Below, piece by piece: positions 11,115 through 22,251 of a stretch of DNA of 64,000 nt (its first letter is position 1; each line of letters begins with the position of its first letter). This DNA comes from Entoloma clypeatum. Lineage: Eukaryota > Basidiomycota > Agaricomycetes > Agaricales > Entolomataceae. The stretch covers positions 248,001 through 312,000 of the forward strand of contig OY751491.1 of the NCBI GenBank assembly GCA_963565915.1, given 5' to 3'. Both the position numbers and the translations under genes were made by a program. A model generated the notes under the pieces. The model worked only from the letters and a program-made list of their open reading frames with translations, did not search any database and was not told where the DNA came from.

Positions 11115-11890
11115 CTAGAACCTGCGGAGTAGGAGAGGTGTCGGATTGTTGGGATGAAGATGGGGTTCGGGATATAGGTAGGGGTTGAAAATCAGTCCCT
11201 GTTCTAGGCGTCTGTTCGGTATCTGACTGCGCGGAGTCAAAAGTAAATTCGTCAGGGGACTCATTGGCGGAATCGGTGGCAAAACGTTCGGGGTATTTCC
11301 TCTGTAGATCTCTAAGGAATCTCTGTTCCTGCGCGTCTGTTGGTCGCGAGAAGGGGTCAAGTCTCTCGTTTCGTGCCCAATGGTTGTACTCGGTCTGTTG
11401 CTCGTCGGTGGTGAAGTGGGCGTAGATCTGCTGCTTCGAGTAAGACGTGGTGATGCGGCTCTGGGACGTCTCGATGTGAGCGTCCTAATCAATCTTCTGA
11501 TAACGGTTGTCTGGACACCGATAAACTCTCTGATCTCTGTGATCCGACCTGTCTGAGGTCCTTCTTGAACGCGAAAGCTTTCGAGTTCGTTCTGTCGGGC
11601 GTTGTAACGCGTGATCTGGTGTTGCCAAGCAAGATGGATGCTCTCTGCTATCTCGCCGTGGGGGCGATGCTCGTCGTTGTCTAGTTCTTCGTCAAGCACC
11701 TGCTGTAGGATGCGATGGATCTCCGATTCGATGTACTGCTGGATGAGTGTAAAATTGATACTGTCTTGAGGACTTAGCTCCTCCTGTCGGGCTTCTGGCG
11801 TGCTGAATGGGTTACTGGTGAAGTCTTCAAAGAAGCGTGACGTCTTGACTCGTCTGGTAGTTGCTCTCTTCGCTCTGGGCGAACCTAACG
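11115..11890 (-). CDS. Gypsy-1 B ATG-less leader frame (ORF0)
   Basis: An open frame runs from just inside the primer site to 11115 without an ATG in its first part. It encodes a protein-like stretch (FFEDFTSNPFSTPEARQEEL, then IQQYIESEI, LDEELDNDEH, REFIGVQTTVIRRLIRTLTS). The gag frame upstream of the gag ATG is also open for about 120 codons and overlaps its 3' part, so leader and gag could be joined by a -1 shift. Expression is inferred, not shown. Confidence 0.4.
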
Positions 11891-11901
11891 AGATTTAGCA
11901 A
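11891..11901 (-). other. Gypsy-1 B primer-binding site, self-priming type
   Basis: Element-sense TTGCTAAATCT lies 2 nt inside the 5' LTR and is the exact reverse complement of the LTR segment at 11977-11987. That segment lies about 34 nt downstream of a TATA box (TTTATATA on the plus strand at 12014-12021). No tRNA-like TGG start is seen. Confidence 0.7.
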
Positions 11902-11903
11902 CT

Positions 11904-12273
11904 TGTTATGCGTAACAAACCGTTCCAAGGTTCGGGCAGAGTATGCAGGAAGATGGAAAGGCGAAGAGCAATGTGATTGCTAAATCTAAGGAATGTAGCT
12001 ATGGTACATGAGGTTTATATAGTACTGACTATGAGCGGTAGCGAATGAGTCAGTAACTACGGAAGGCAGTGCGCATGAGTAAGGCGACTGCAGAAGGCTA
12101 TGCACTAATGAGTAAGCTGACTGCGGAATGAGTCAGACAGCTGCGGAAAGCGAGTCAGCGTGGGAGCGAAGTATACTAAAGGAAATAAAGTATAATATGA
12201 TATGTGTAAGCGGGGGCCGATGAGTAAAAGTGAAAAAGTAAGTGTATACGTCCGTAGTCGTTAGTCCGTAACA
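11904..12273 (-). repeat. 5' LTR of Gypsy-1 B (370 bp)
   Basis: Bounded by the primer site on one side and the AGATG target duplication on the other; contains the promoter TATA box and the predicted transcript start. Confidence 0.95.
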
Positions 12274-12279
12274 AGATGG

Positions 12280-12690
12280 GTGGAGTCCTAGCACAACACA
12301 AGAACCATGAGAGCCGTCCGAGAACAGTGGGAGGCACCACACATGATGAGAGGCACAACATGCGGGATGACATGAGGGATCACACATGGGGCTTGGAAGC
12401 ACGCAAGACGCGAGGGACGACATGTGGCATAACTTTGGGACAAGACAGATGCGAGGGATGCCAGGGCTTAAAATTACATGTTTCTCTTTGTTTCCCTTAC
12501 CCTGAATTATAATTTGTCAATGGTCATGTTACGAGAGATGTTTTTATATCACTTCAAGAAATTTGTGTGATACATTATAATACTACATGTACTGTTGAGT
12601 AACTACATCATGCTGCAGAGTGTAGGTGTCACGACAGAGTGCTACACATCAAATATACCCTCACTACAGCACTACATGGCACTGTGTAGC
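12280..12690 (-). repeat. Right arm of the long inverted repeat
   Basis: Reverse complement of the arm at 4245-4680. The inner part is minisatellite-like (GAGGCACAACATG, GGGATGACATGAGGGAT); the outer part is AT-rich unique-looking sequence. Confidence 0.65.
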
Positions 12691-13734
12691 AAGGTCACGC
12701 TTTGCTGATGTACATGAAAATTTGCAATTCTCTCTGTTTATATTTATATATAACAGGCAACAATACTCTGTTTACCCTTTGTTTATGGAAAAAGTTTGGC
12801 ATTGCGAATTAAAGACAGGGAGTGCCAGGTAATTCGTCGTGTGGATCAGAATATCATTTTAGTGTATTTCTCCAATTTATTGACTTCTTATTAATATTAC
12901 TCACAGTATTTCAGTAGCCATTGTCTATCTGATTTCAACAGGATGCTTGACCAATCTAGTAATCATACATCAACCAGAACACTTGACTAACCTAAATCTG
13001 GGAGTAGGATGGAACTGCCGCCAAGATTGAATAAAAGTGCCGAATACACTGAGTTGATCAAGTGCAGGGAACATGTCACCTAGATAGCACAGGAGTACTG
13101 AAGAGTTGTCTACTAAGTCAAATGAGAGGTCTGCTGACAACAATATCACCAGATGGACTGTGAAGGCTCAGGACATGGATATCCAATAAGTAATAAGTAT
13201 CCAAGGCACTAAAAACATGAATGGATGTGGCAATTTGGGCAGGATGTTGATGATCCAATCAAGGACGATTGCAGTCGTGGGGGTCCCATAATGCAGGTTC
13301 AGACTCTGCCAGCAACAATAGATTGAGCAACAAAAAGGGCACTCTAACTATAGGTGGAGTGCATTGCATGTGAAGAAATTAATTCAATTAATTAAAATTG
13401 ATTCGAGATGACAAGGATACTTTATAATTATTATCTATACCTGTGGGCTAACTTTTGAAAGCCAAGTACTGATGAAAGATGTACTGAATGATAAGGAATT
13501 GAGACTTGAGAGTGTGATTCACTGACAGCTGAAATTATTGGTATCTGGAAAACATGAACAGGCAATTTGCGGGCAATGTTCTGAGAAAAGAAAAAAAAAT
13601 CCATTTATCTTTGAAAACTGGCAGGCCTGGCTGCCAATGTATTTTACTGCTTGATAGCTAAATTATGAGTCCTAATATGTAACTGTCCTCACCAACCTCA
13701 CTGACAACTAACTCTGTTTCTCCCAGTGCACAAA
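12691..13734. other. AT-rich spacer, nothing recognised
   Basis: About 1 kb with no open frame of note, no clear introns and no recognised repeat. Long TA-rich stretches occur near 12730-12760 and 13380-13440. Confidence 0.5.
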
Positions 13735-14530
13735 GGGGGACGTGACGTGGCTGTTGGATGTGAGGGACGGCTGCTGGGTGTGAAGGGGGACAAGACGTGG
13801 CTGTTGGGCATAAAGGACGGCTGTTAAGTGTGAAGTACGGCTGTTCGGTGTGAGGTACAACCATCGGGTGTGAAGGTACGGCTGTTGGACACAAAGGGGG
13901 ACAAGACGCAGCAGTTGGGCAGAGGTACGGCCACTGTGCATGAAGGTAGGGCCATTGGGCACGAAGAAGCACAAGACGCAGCCGTTGGGTGTGAGGGACG
14001 ACCGTTGGGCGTGAAGGGAGGCTGTTGGGCAGAGGTATGGCCATTGGGCATGAAGGGGCACAAGACGCGGCTGTTGGGCATGAAGGACAGCCGTTAAGTG
14101 TGAAGTATGGCCATTGGGCATGAAGGGAGGCCATTTGGCAGAGGTATGGCCGTTGAGCATGAAGGGTGACGAGATGTGGCCATTGGGTGTGAAGGACAAC
14201 CGTTGGGCGTGAAGGGGCGTTGGGCATGAAGGGTGACAAGACATGGCTGTTGGGTGTGAGGGACGACCGTTGGGCATGAAGGGAGGCCCTTAGGCAGAGG
14301 TACGGCCCTTGGGCATGAAGGGGGCAGGAGATGCGGCCCTTGGGCATGAAGGACGGCCGTTAAGTGTGAAGTACGGCCATTGGGCATGAAGGGGGATGAG
14401 ATGCAGCTGTTGGGTGTGAGGGACAGCCATTGGATGTGAAGTATGATCGTTGGGCATGAAGGTAAGCATGGAGTACAGCTGTTGGGCACAAAGCTATGGC
14501 CATTGGGCATGAAGGGGGACGAGACTGCAG
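13735..14530. repeat. Degenerate minisatellite array (about 800 bp)
   Basis: Many imperfect copies of a unit of about 17-35 bp built from GCCGTTGGGCATGAAGG followed by a short GGACGAGACG-type linker. All three minus-strand frames stay open for long runs (229, 189 and 85 codons at 13658-14347, 13708-14277 and 13824-14081), giving repetitive Pro, His, Ser and Cys-rich peptides. This is a consequence of the repeat composition, so I do not call genes here. Confidence 0.8.
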
Positions 14531-14693
14531 CAGTTGGAGTTTGGCTGCGTCCTCATGTGGCCCGCAAACTGGTCGGCCGCCTTTCCCTGTGTCACAACTG
14601 TCCTCCATTCCCAGGAGGTCATCCTCGGCACTTCGGAGGGTCGTTGGTGGTTGCTATCAGCGGCATTCACCACTGGCTGGGGACTGTACGTGA

Positions 14694-14815
14694 CTGAATT
14701 GTACCCTAAAGCACAACTAACAGCGCATTTTGATTGCGCGATTTTTGGCAGAGTTACCATGACAATGTAGCATCATAAAATTATGCTTATTGTTGTGGGT
14801 AAGGGTACAATTCAG
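14694..14815. repeat. 122-bp hairpin or MITE-like unit with 14-bp inverted ends
   Basis: CTGAATTGTACCCT at 14694-14707 and its exact reverse complement at 14802-14815 bound a 94-bp interior. There is no clear target duplication, so it may be a fold-back structure rather than a transposon. Confidence 0.4.
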
Positions 14816-15999
14816 CTGTGTACTGTCTTCGGCCAGTGGTGATTGTCGACATTGATGGGCGTGAGTCGGAATTCAGTTCATTGTTTGGCCGAGTTATCTC
14901 ATGGACAAAAAAGTTGAGTATTTCGAACTTTTGGCGCGTTGAGCTGAATGGCACGTGATGGGTGACATATTCATATTCATAGTCCGAAGCGAGCACAATA
15001 GATTGAGCGACGCTCCAACTGAAAGGCACGTGACGAGAGATTCAGACTCCGATAGATTGAGCGACGAAAAATCTGGGCACGGTCTGGAAAGACCGAGTTC
15101 TCGTAAACTCGAACTCGGAACCTTCCTCGCCCTTTTTAGGAGCCTGGATCACACTGAGGCAACGTGTCGAGTTGCCAACCGCTAGCGCTTAGCGCCCACT
15201 TTTGATTGTTCGTCCCATATTTGGGATCGACAAATAACTAACATAAGCAGATCAAACACGTAACCACGCCACCGTTCGGATAATGCGCCCGTGTACGCTC
15301 AGCGCTCAGCTAGTACTTTAAGCATCCCTCGTGAGCAAGCCGATTCTTGTCTGATTTTCCGTGTTGTAGGCTCCGCGATTTCGCAACTACGAGTTCAGTG
15401 GCGACACAGTAGTCTGCAAGATAACCCTCCCCCCCATCAAATACACTGGACTGTTCACGTCACCAATCACAAAGCGGCATGGATCTGGGCGTGCCCACTT
15501 GTACAATGCTGCAGAAGGACACTCAAATGTGAGATCAGACTCATCATCAGCTTGTGCAGGAAGAACGACGCCCGGAAAGCGCAGGTGCGACAAAAGTCTA
15601 TCTAAAGCATTGTCTTTTTTTATGCTTAGCATCTTTCTTCCAGGAATGGGCTCAGGTCCAGAACCTAGGAATATATGTACCGATGGGCGCTCGCGAGCCT
15701 CGTTGTCCAGGCGTGGTTCCTGTCAGTGATATCAATGGCAAACGTGAGCCATTCTAATTTCGGTGGGTAGTACAGTCGCCGTGATGTGTGACCAATGCCA
15801 TTTCTGCAAATCGGCGATTTCCAAAACACGAGTGATCTCACACAGCATGATCAATAATAGGTTTAGGTGAGAGGCGCCTAATCTGAAGATCTGAACATTT
15901 ACCTTGATCAAAAGCATTTTAAGGCCAGCTGAATCCCATTCATCTTCCCCCACTCCTTGCTTGCAGCTTGCATCGATATCCGAGAGAGGGACATTCTCC
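14816..15999. other. Spacer and upstream region of the acidic-tail gene
   Basis: No gene I can support. Minus-strand frames at 15387-15632 and 15732-16007 look partly protein-like (for example LQKWHWSHITATVLPTEIR) but I find no start, introns or family that joins them. The phrase ATAGATTGAGCGACG occurs twice (near 14998 and 15051). Confidence 0.4.
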
Positions 16000-16838
16000 A
16001 TGTCCACCGACGTTCCTATCTATCTCGTGAAGAAGAAAGTCGACAACAAAGTTATTCGTTATTTTGGAAAGTATGTTGGGCGAAAACTCGGCTTCGACGA
16101 GACACATTGGGCGTTGATGATAAGGAAAAAATATTACCACCTCAAAGTCATGAAGCGCAAGGACGATGGAGTACGCGTCCCGCTTCTCGACACCTCCGAT
16201 CTTAGCGATAAGCGGGCTTCCTTCAAGGCGAGGTCGGGGAAAGTAGTCCTTGCAACGAAAATCGGGACAACAGAGCTGAAGCATTCGCAGATCATGGATC
16301 AAGGTGAGTCACCGATCGCCGTGCTCACGAGCGAGCGCTGACAATTGAAATTCCAGCGGAGTCGATTTTAGAAACTTGGGCATCAATGAACTGGAACTAC
16401 CACCTGTTCGCCAGTAATTGCCAAAGTTTTGCCAAAGAGCTCCGGGCCGCAATCAATGGAGCTTGCGAGGTCGAGGAGTTCCCCGGCTCCGACGAGGAGG
16501 AAGATGGGGATGACGGGGACGAAGGCGTCGAAGAGAATGACGACGAGGACGATGGCGAAGAATATGACGAAGAGGATGACGACAAGGACGATGACGAAGA
16601 GGATGATGACGAGAAAGATGACGAGTATGAACAGTACGAGGAGGATGATGGGACAATCAATGGAGCTTACGAGGTCGAGGAGTTCCCCGGCTCCGACGAG
16701 GAGGAAGATGGGGACGACGGGGACGAAGTCGTCGAAGAGAATGACGACGAGAACGATGGCGAAGAACATGCCGACGAGGATGATGACGAGGAGGATGACG
16801 AGGATGATGACGAGGAGGATGACGAGGAGGAACTCTAA
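16000..16838 (+). CDS. Permuted papain-fold-like protein with acidic repeat tail
   Basis: Two exons, 16000-16303 and 16357-16838, joined across a 53-nt intron (GTGAGT..TTCCAG), giving 261 aa. Residues 30-45 contain ETHWALMI and residues 113-130 contain NYHLFASNCQSFAKEL. A His in HWA and an Asn-Cys pair further on is the catalytic layout of LRAT, NlpC/P60-like and PPPDE permuted cysteine proteins (H36 and C123 here). From about residue 138 to the end the protein is almost only Asp and Glu and contains a tandem duplication of 68 codons (204 bp, starts at 16451 and 16655) beginning INGA(C/Y)EVEEFPGSDEEE. The start is the first ATG of the conserved-looking part; an in-frame ATG at 15904 also exists. 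Family assignment is tentative. Confidence 0.65.
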
Positions 16839-17334
16839 ACACATACATTTCGCCGGTTATCACACCCTCGCGATCGTCTCTTTCTTGACGTTGTAAATAA
16901 TTGTTGTCTCCAATCGTGTACACTGATCTCCATTTTTGTGTGTGTCATGCACATTTCAATGCTCTGAGATGTACATAACCTCCTTCGCTGTCTCCCTCCC
17001 TTTGTCAAATACTTACTTTAGATCAAAGCTAGTCAAAAACATGGCTGTAGCCAAGCTGTAACCTCAGTATCTGAGACAAGAAGTCAAGTGTACGAGGTTG
17101 GCGTATGACTCGAAGTCGATGGTTGGAGGGGTGGCCCGGGGGAAGTTTCTAGTAGTGAAAGTGATAAAAAGTTAGCATCAGTCATTCAACCAAATAATGT
17201 CATCAATTCCGAGTCATCCTGTCCGAGTCATCCTTTGCGTACCTACTCAAGTTGTCAATTGGCAAGAAAATGTACTGGGTAGATAGTACGGATACAGAAA
17301 CGACGCGGAAGTAGACGATTTTAGGATCATTTCG
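16839..17334. other. Convergent 3' spacer
   Basis: 3' flanks of two convergent genes. A CGAGTCATCCT motif repeats near 17205-17235. Nothing else recognised. Confidence 0.5.
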
Positions 17335-18242
17335 TCATTCTTTACTGAAAATAAACCCCAGAATCCTCCCCGGTGGAGGCACGACTGCCTTCCAAACCGC
17401 TTCGTCGGAATGCGCTTCTGCCGGGAATGAGAGCCAGGTTCGAGGGTCGTCGTGCGGAAAGTAGTAGAACTTGAACACATTCCAAGACTCTGCGTGAGGT
17501 ACAGATGAATTTGGAAGCTGCCCATACCAGAAGAGAACCCTGCGCATGCAGAGTACTACTGACCGTCGTATTTCACGTACGGGAGCCGGCGATGCGAACA
17601 TTCTTTCAAGTGCTCCTTTGCTCGTTGCACCGCGATCTGTTCGTGTCATCACGGATCAACTGATAATGAAGAACAGGACGACACGATGGAAACTGGCAGT
17701 GTAATTTTCAGGTCGGTCTACCGTATGACTGCTCATAACAGATGCCCAAGTCGTCTTGACGTTGTCATTTTTGTACGAATATGTGAGCAGCACTGAACCC
17801 CGTAAAAACGTGTCGAGTGGAGCCTGAGTCTTGATTTTCTTCCCCTTCTCCAATAGAAATACCCCGACCTCCATGGGATCACACTCCAGGACGATCAACC
17901 AATCTGAGGGAAGGATATCTGCCCAGATCCACTTTCCATCTCTGTTTTTCCTAGAACAACGCAGAATGATATCGCTTTCCCTGCAGCCGATCATGTAGCA
18001 CTCTAGAGATTTGACCGCTGCATCCACTGCATCCTGACTGAGGTATCAGTATCAGCCACCTTTCACAAGGGATGTGAGGTGCGCACCCCGTATGTCTCAG
18101 GGAAGGGAGCGACGGCATAGCGATCCCGTTCTTTGTTCTCAGGACCCACCAGGACGAGCGTCAAGATGCCATGTTTGGGCCTCCCCACGGTCGGTTGCGG
18201 CTCGATACAGGTAGCTTTGGGGGTATCTGTCTTGTTAGTCAT
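17335..18242 (-). CDS. Hypothetical multi-exon protein
   Basis: Exon 1 is 18242-18087 (ATG, 52 codons) and exon 2 is 18033-17722, separated by a clean 53-nt intron. The read-through protein is mixed alpha/beta in character (HGILTLVLVGPENKERDRY, then KWIWADILPSDWLIVLECD). The 3' end is unresolved. A likely donor at 17721 follows SVMSSHT, but the most protein-like downstream frame (17335-17652, with NVFKFYYFPHDDPRTWLSF and a stop after FIFSKE) cannot be joined with one canonical intron that I can find. The gene may have an additional short intron or be damaged. No family recognised. Confidence 0.5.
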
Positions 18243-18754
18243 TCGACGCCGTACTGAGCTGCAAAGTGCAGTTTTTGGGTGGATATGATCGGACTTGAGG
18301 TTCGCAGTCCCCCAATTCAGCAGAAGCTAGACTCAGACGTCTTGGTCAGAGTCGGTGAAACATGTCGCGCCGATGTATGAAAGGAAGACGTTGAACACCT
18401 GTACCCCCCCCAGGTGTCCACGGCAGCAAAGCTTATCCATGATCAATAGACTCGATCAATGATATTATGTCGACAAATTCTACGTGGAGGTGCTATACTT
18501 TTGCGAAAGCGGCAACTTACGCCGTTCGCAGATATACACCGCCCGGCTCTCTAGAATGAAATGAAATGAGCAGAGGAAAGGAGAAGGAACGAGCGAAGGA
18601 AGAAAAAAAGACGTACAGATAATCGTTCACGTTCTGGAATGCAAAGGTAACACGGTGCAAAGGCTCAGAGCCAACTTTTCTGGAAAGAGGACCGCACCTG
18701 CCAACTGATCCGAACTCAGGAGAAGAAGAAAAAGAGAACCCCCCGCCGAAAATC
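18243..18754. other. Spacer upstream of the hypothetical gene, 3' of hap3
   Basis: Contains the promoter of the 17335-18242 gene and the 3' untranslated region of hap3. A 100-codon minus-strand frame at 18517-18828 overlaps the last hap3 exon out of frame and is not supported. Confidence 0.5.
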
Positions 18755-19342
18755 CTACTCTGATCTATGCTCAACATGATGTTCGTTCCTCGAGCCCGAA
18801 GGTCCGACCTAAAACAAAAACAAAACAAAAGGCGGTCAGTTCAAGGTATGAGACGCATAGAGCTACCACACCTGACGCAGCTTCGCAAGGTGAATCTTCA
18901 GCGTCTCAGCATAGTTCTCAAATCCCAACGCCGTCATCGCATGCAATATATCCTCCCCCCCAATCGTCTTCCTCTTCTCCATCTGGCACTTCTCTGCCGC
19001 TTCCGACGTGATGAACGAGATGAACTCCGAGACGCACTCCTGCACGCACTCCTTTGCGTCCTTGGCTATCTTCGCGGTCGGGGGCACCGAGCCTTTCATG
19101 ATGCGAGAGACATTGGCTATCTAGGATGAAGAAAAAAAAAACGGAAAATGTTTGTTTAAGTCGTTGAACGAACACGAAAGTGCTATGAAAAACGGGGTTG
19201 ACCCTACAGGTAGAAACCGATCCTGTTCCCGATATTCCCCAACCTCCTCCTCAGTTATCGGTGCCGGTTCCGGTGTATGTTGCGGGTTGTTGTTGTTGTC
19301 GCCGCCTTCTCCTGCTGGTATTATGGGTAGTAGTTCAGACAT
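18755..19342 (-). CDS. hap3: CCAAT-binding factor subunit HAP3 / NF-YB
   Basis: Three exons: 19342-19208, 19120-18872 and 18808-18755, with introns of 87 and 63 nt, giving 145 aa. The N-terminal 40 residues are acidic and Asn/Pro-rich. From about residue 37 the protein matches the NF-YB histone fold closely: [70 protein letters not shown]. The exon junction falls inside RFLP-IANV. It would dimerise with NF-YC/HAP5 and bind NF-YA/HAP2 to recognise CCAAT boxes in the nucleus. The C-terminus after the fold is only about 17 residues. The family identity is very secure. Confidence 0.93.
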
Positions 19343-19779
19343 CGGGGGTTCGACGGATCCTAAAAGGCAAGGCCGGGTGAGTGGAATTTTGAGCGCGCTG
19401 CCCTCTTCGTCGTCGTCCACTGGGTTTGAAAGTTCAGAAGTCAGTGGGCGCTGTTGCAAAGGCTGAGGATCGTGAGGGTGGTGGTAAGAAAACAAGAGGC
19501 TCTCACGGAGAGCCGTGATCACGTGACTTCATCCACAACCGGAACAAACGCGACGAAAGATGATGCAGAAACATAGTGGTACTATAGAAAGACGCAATAT
19601 TATATACTACAGCATAACAGATGGGAGATGATACAAACAAGCATGACGGGTCCGTGGCGTGATATAAATGAGTAAGTATCTGGAGAAATCCTGCCTCGAT
19701 GCGTCAGTGCGTAACTTGAAAAAAGATCGTCAATAACATTGCCCCATGTGCATTAAAAGTCCGTCCATAAAGCCCACAT
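19343..19779. other. hap3 upstream region and 3' flank of the peptidase gene
   Basis: 5' flank of hap3. An in-frame ATG at 19522 would add 60 residues to HAP3 without recognisable domain. Nothing else recognised. Confidence 0.4.
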
Positions 19780-22251
19780 CTAACATCCCAAAGGGACGTC
19801 AGTATTATCCACAAAATCCGGCCCAGCATTGAGCCCAAGGCCGAGACGGGCGAATTCCTTGAAGATGAGACACTTGTTCGTCCCGTTGTATCGGTTCTCG
19901 TCCGCTTGTATCCATGCGTCGCGGGCTGACACGACTGGTATTTTCATTGGGTCAGTTCAAAGATATTATTCCGACTTTATTTGGGGGGGGAAGGTCGGAA
20001 TAACTCACAGGTAGGGTTACAAGGCTGCAAGGGCAGAGCGTCTATGAAGAGGTGCATGAAGACCACATTGCCTTCATTCGTATCAGGGTTCGTCAGTGCC
20101 GCATCGGAGAAGCCGTGTGTCGCAACCAGTGAGGAATAGACGCTGTGCAGCATGTTTGCCCATACTTCGCCGATTTCTAGAGCCGGTGGGGGTGAGGGGT
20201 TTGAAAAGGAACATGCGAAAGCTGCAAGAGTGCGGCGACTTACGGTGGACTTCATTAAGATTAGCGAGGCTTGAATACCTCAGGGGATTAACATTTCTGA
20301 TGAATGCATATATGATCAGACATATCGTGACCGCACAAAAAAAGGTGAAAGACGCACGAGTTAGTAGAGTAAGGGTGGGAGCGGATCCCGTTCGTCTTGT
20401 TCGTGACATACGTGCCCACTGCGAAGTCTTTGGTGCCTGAGGACTTCTGACTGACCCAACTGATGCACCCCAAGTCAGCCCGTCGATAAAGACGACGAGA
20501 GCAGAGACACATACTCAGCCATAGCATCAGACCAGCCCTCTCCCAGCCCACCGGCTTCCAATGTCTGCAAACATCTGCCCGTACCACCACCCGTCATACG
20601 GTTAGTGATCCCATGCGTCATCTCGTGGACGACGATGTCGTTCTCCATCGCCCCGTCTCGTCTGGGCTATATATAAGCGGTTCGTCAGATCGGCGTCACC
20701 TTGAAAGAGAATGGAAAAATACCGACATTGGTCAAGGTCCAGATGAACATCCGGCAAGACCCTGGTTGCCCACTACGGAAGATGAAAGAAAGAAAAAAAC
20801 ACATCAGAACGAGGGTAAAAAGGACGATCAAGACATCATTCGAAAAACCCACTCAGGCGGCGCCGCAAAGTTCGCATTGTTGAATCCCGATTTGTCCTGG
20901 ACGGATAAGAGAACGAGGTCGCCATCCTGCCCACCCTTGTCGAAATTGCTGAACTGGAAATTGAACGCCTCCTCCGTGAATCCGTATCGATATGCAAAGT
21001 CGTGGACGGTGTTGGCGATGTAGAATGCGTTGATGCGAGCCGCTTCTATATTTGATTGGATCTGAGGGTCAAGGGAGTCGTCGTACTGGACGTTGAAGTT
21101 GAGCCCTGGGGAAGATTCGGTGGTGACTTGTTTTCCAGAGAAAGATACAACGTTGTTGCCACTGAAAGGAAGGAGAAGAAAAAAAAGGTTAACCGTGAAG
21201 TGAGGTCCGGGATGTGAGAGACGTACACGGTGACAGTGGTGTTCGCGAGAGAGTCATCGTGCCATCCGAGTGGGGAAGCCAGAAGATCCTGGGGATCCAC
21301 GAGCTTTTCCTGACCGTAGGCGAAGCTTTCGCTCGTGATTGGTAGGACGGTGTACTGAGCATCTCTCGATAAGTGATGGCTGTCATGATTGGATATCACT
21401 GACTTACTGAGGCATGCGACACAAAATCTGTTACAGATAGCATGTCGCCGGTATGTGCACATACAAACGCTTCAAACCAAGTACCCGCTGTCTCGTTTCG
21501 GACCTGGATTACATGTGTGAGAGCAACAGAACCGTCTTCTTTGGCAAGGTATTCGAGGGAAGGAGGGTGATCGTTGTATTTCCCTTCTAAAGCCTCCTCA
21601 ATTCGAGGGATGACGGCTTTCACATCGAGGCTCGGCGTGGAATTTGCTATTTTTGCTATCCCAAGCTTCAGATGGGGACGTCACAGTTCGAGAAAAGTAG
21701 AACACACTAGCATTGACAAAGGAAGATCCAAACGCCACCACTTTCCCATCTTTCCAGGCGATGTTGGCGACGGCGTTTGCAAAGGGAACTCCTTCCTGTA
21801 TGAACACAATCGATGAAGGAACATGAAGCAGTGTAGGAAGGCAGACGGACATGGTACTGCTTCACATAGGCAAATTTCCGTGAATTCCTCGCATAGCCCG
21901 ACTTGTATCCGACGTGTTCTTCTTGCACACCAAGTTCGGATGAAACGAAAGCAACTGCAGAGTGATGGAGAGAGGTGGCAATGAGCGTAGATCTTCGTTG
22001 TTGTTTGCCTTTGGATCCATAGGTCTGTCGAATTCTCATTTGTTTTGCGTGCAAGAAGAACAATATATACATACCTTGAACGTCGTTTTAGGGTGGAAAG
22101 TCTGAACCCGAAGGAAAGATCGTCCCACGTGCCGGACGTGGTGTGTCGAGTGTTTTGCATGAATAGGCCAAGGTGCAGCGTGAACGAGAGAAGTGAAGAA
22201 AACGAGAAGGATCGTGGACGTGAATGTGAAGGAGTGGAATTGGAATACCAT
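19780..22251 (-). CDS. Secreted fungalysin-type metallopeptidase (M36)
   Basis: Multi-exon gene from ATG at 22251 to TAG at 19780. A signal peptide (hydrophobic STILLVFFTSLVHA, cleavage probably before APWP) precedes an inhibitory propeptide (exons around 21600-22030, with YVKQYH, then GVPFANAVANIAWKDGKVV, a hallmark of the fungalysin propeptide). The catalytic domain contains INAFYIANTVHDFAYRYGF, then the zinc motif HEMTH (codons 20627-20613) in IVVHEMTHGITNRMTGGG, and the third-ligand region EAGGLGEGWSDAM. The end is LNAGPDFVDNTDVPLGC. Introns of about 50-60 nt interrupt it at least eight times; I did not fix every boundary. It acts outside the cell on proteins. No break was noticed. Confidence 0.85.

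Larger units (their letters stand above)
5703..12273 (-). mobile_element. Gypsy-1 copy B, complete LTR retrotransposon
   Basis: A 6571-bp element with two 370-bp LTRs and a perfect 5-bp target duplication AGATG (5698-5702 and 12274-12278). Element order is LTR, self-complementary primer site, ATG-less leader frame, gag, pol (PR-RT-RNase H-IN-chromodomain), a third 122-aa ORF, purine tract and LTR. gag and pol each carry one nonsense codon that is CGA in copy C. The element has the gene order of a Ty3/Gypsy chromovirus, and the C-terminal chromodomain suggests integration targeted to chromatin marks. Confidence 0.95.

Noticed and set aside
13658..14347. Minus-strand open frame of 229 codons and overlapping ones
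   Set aside because: Entirely composed of minisatellite units; all three frames are open, composition is Pro/His/Ser/Cys-rich, no introns, start context or domain.
15387..16007. Two minus-strand frames upstream of the acidic-tail gene
   Set aside because: Some protein-like stretches, but no start, splice sites or family that connects them; kept only as a note.
18517..18828. 103-codon minus-strand frame near hap3
   Set aside because: Overlaps the last hap3 exon in another frame and the 3' UTR; no motif.
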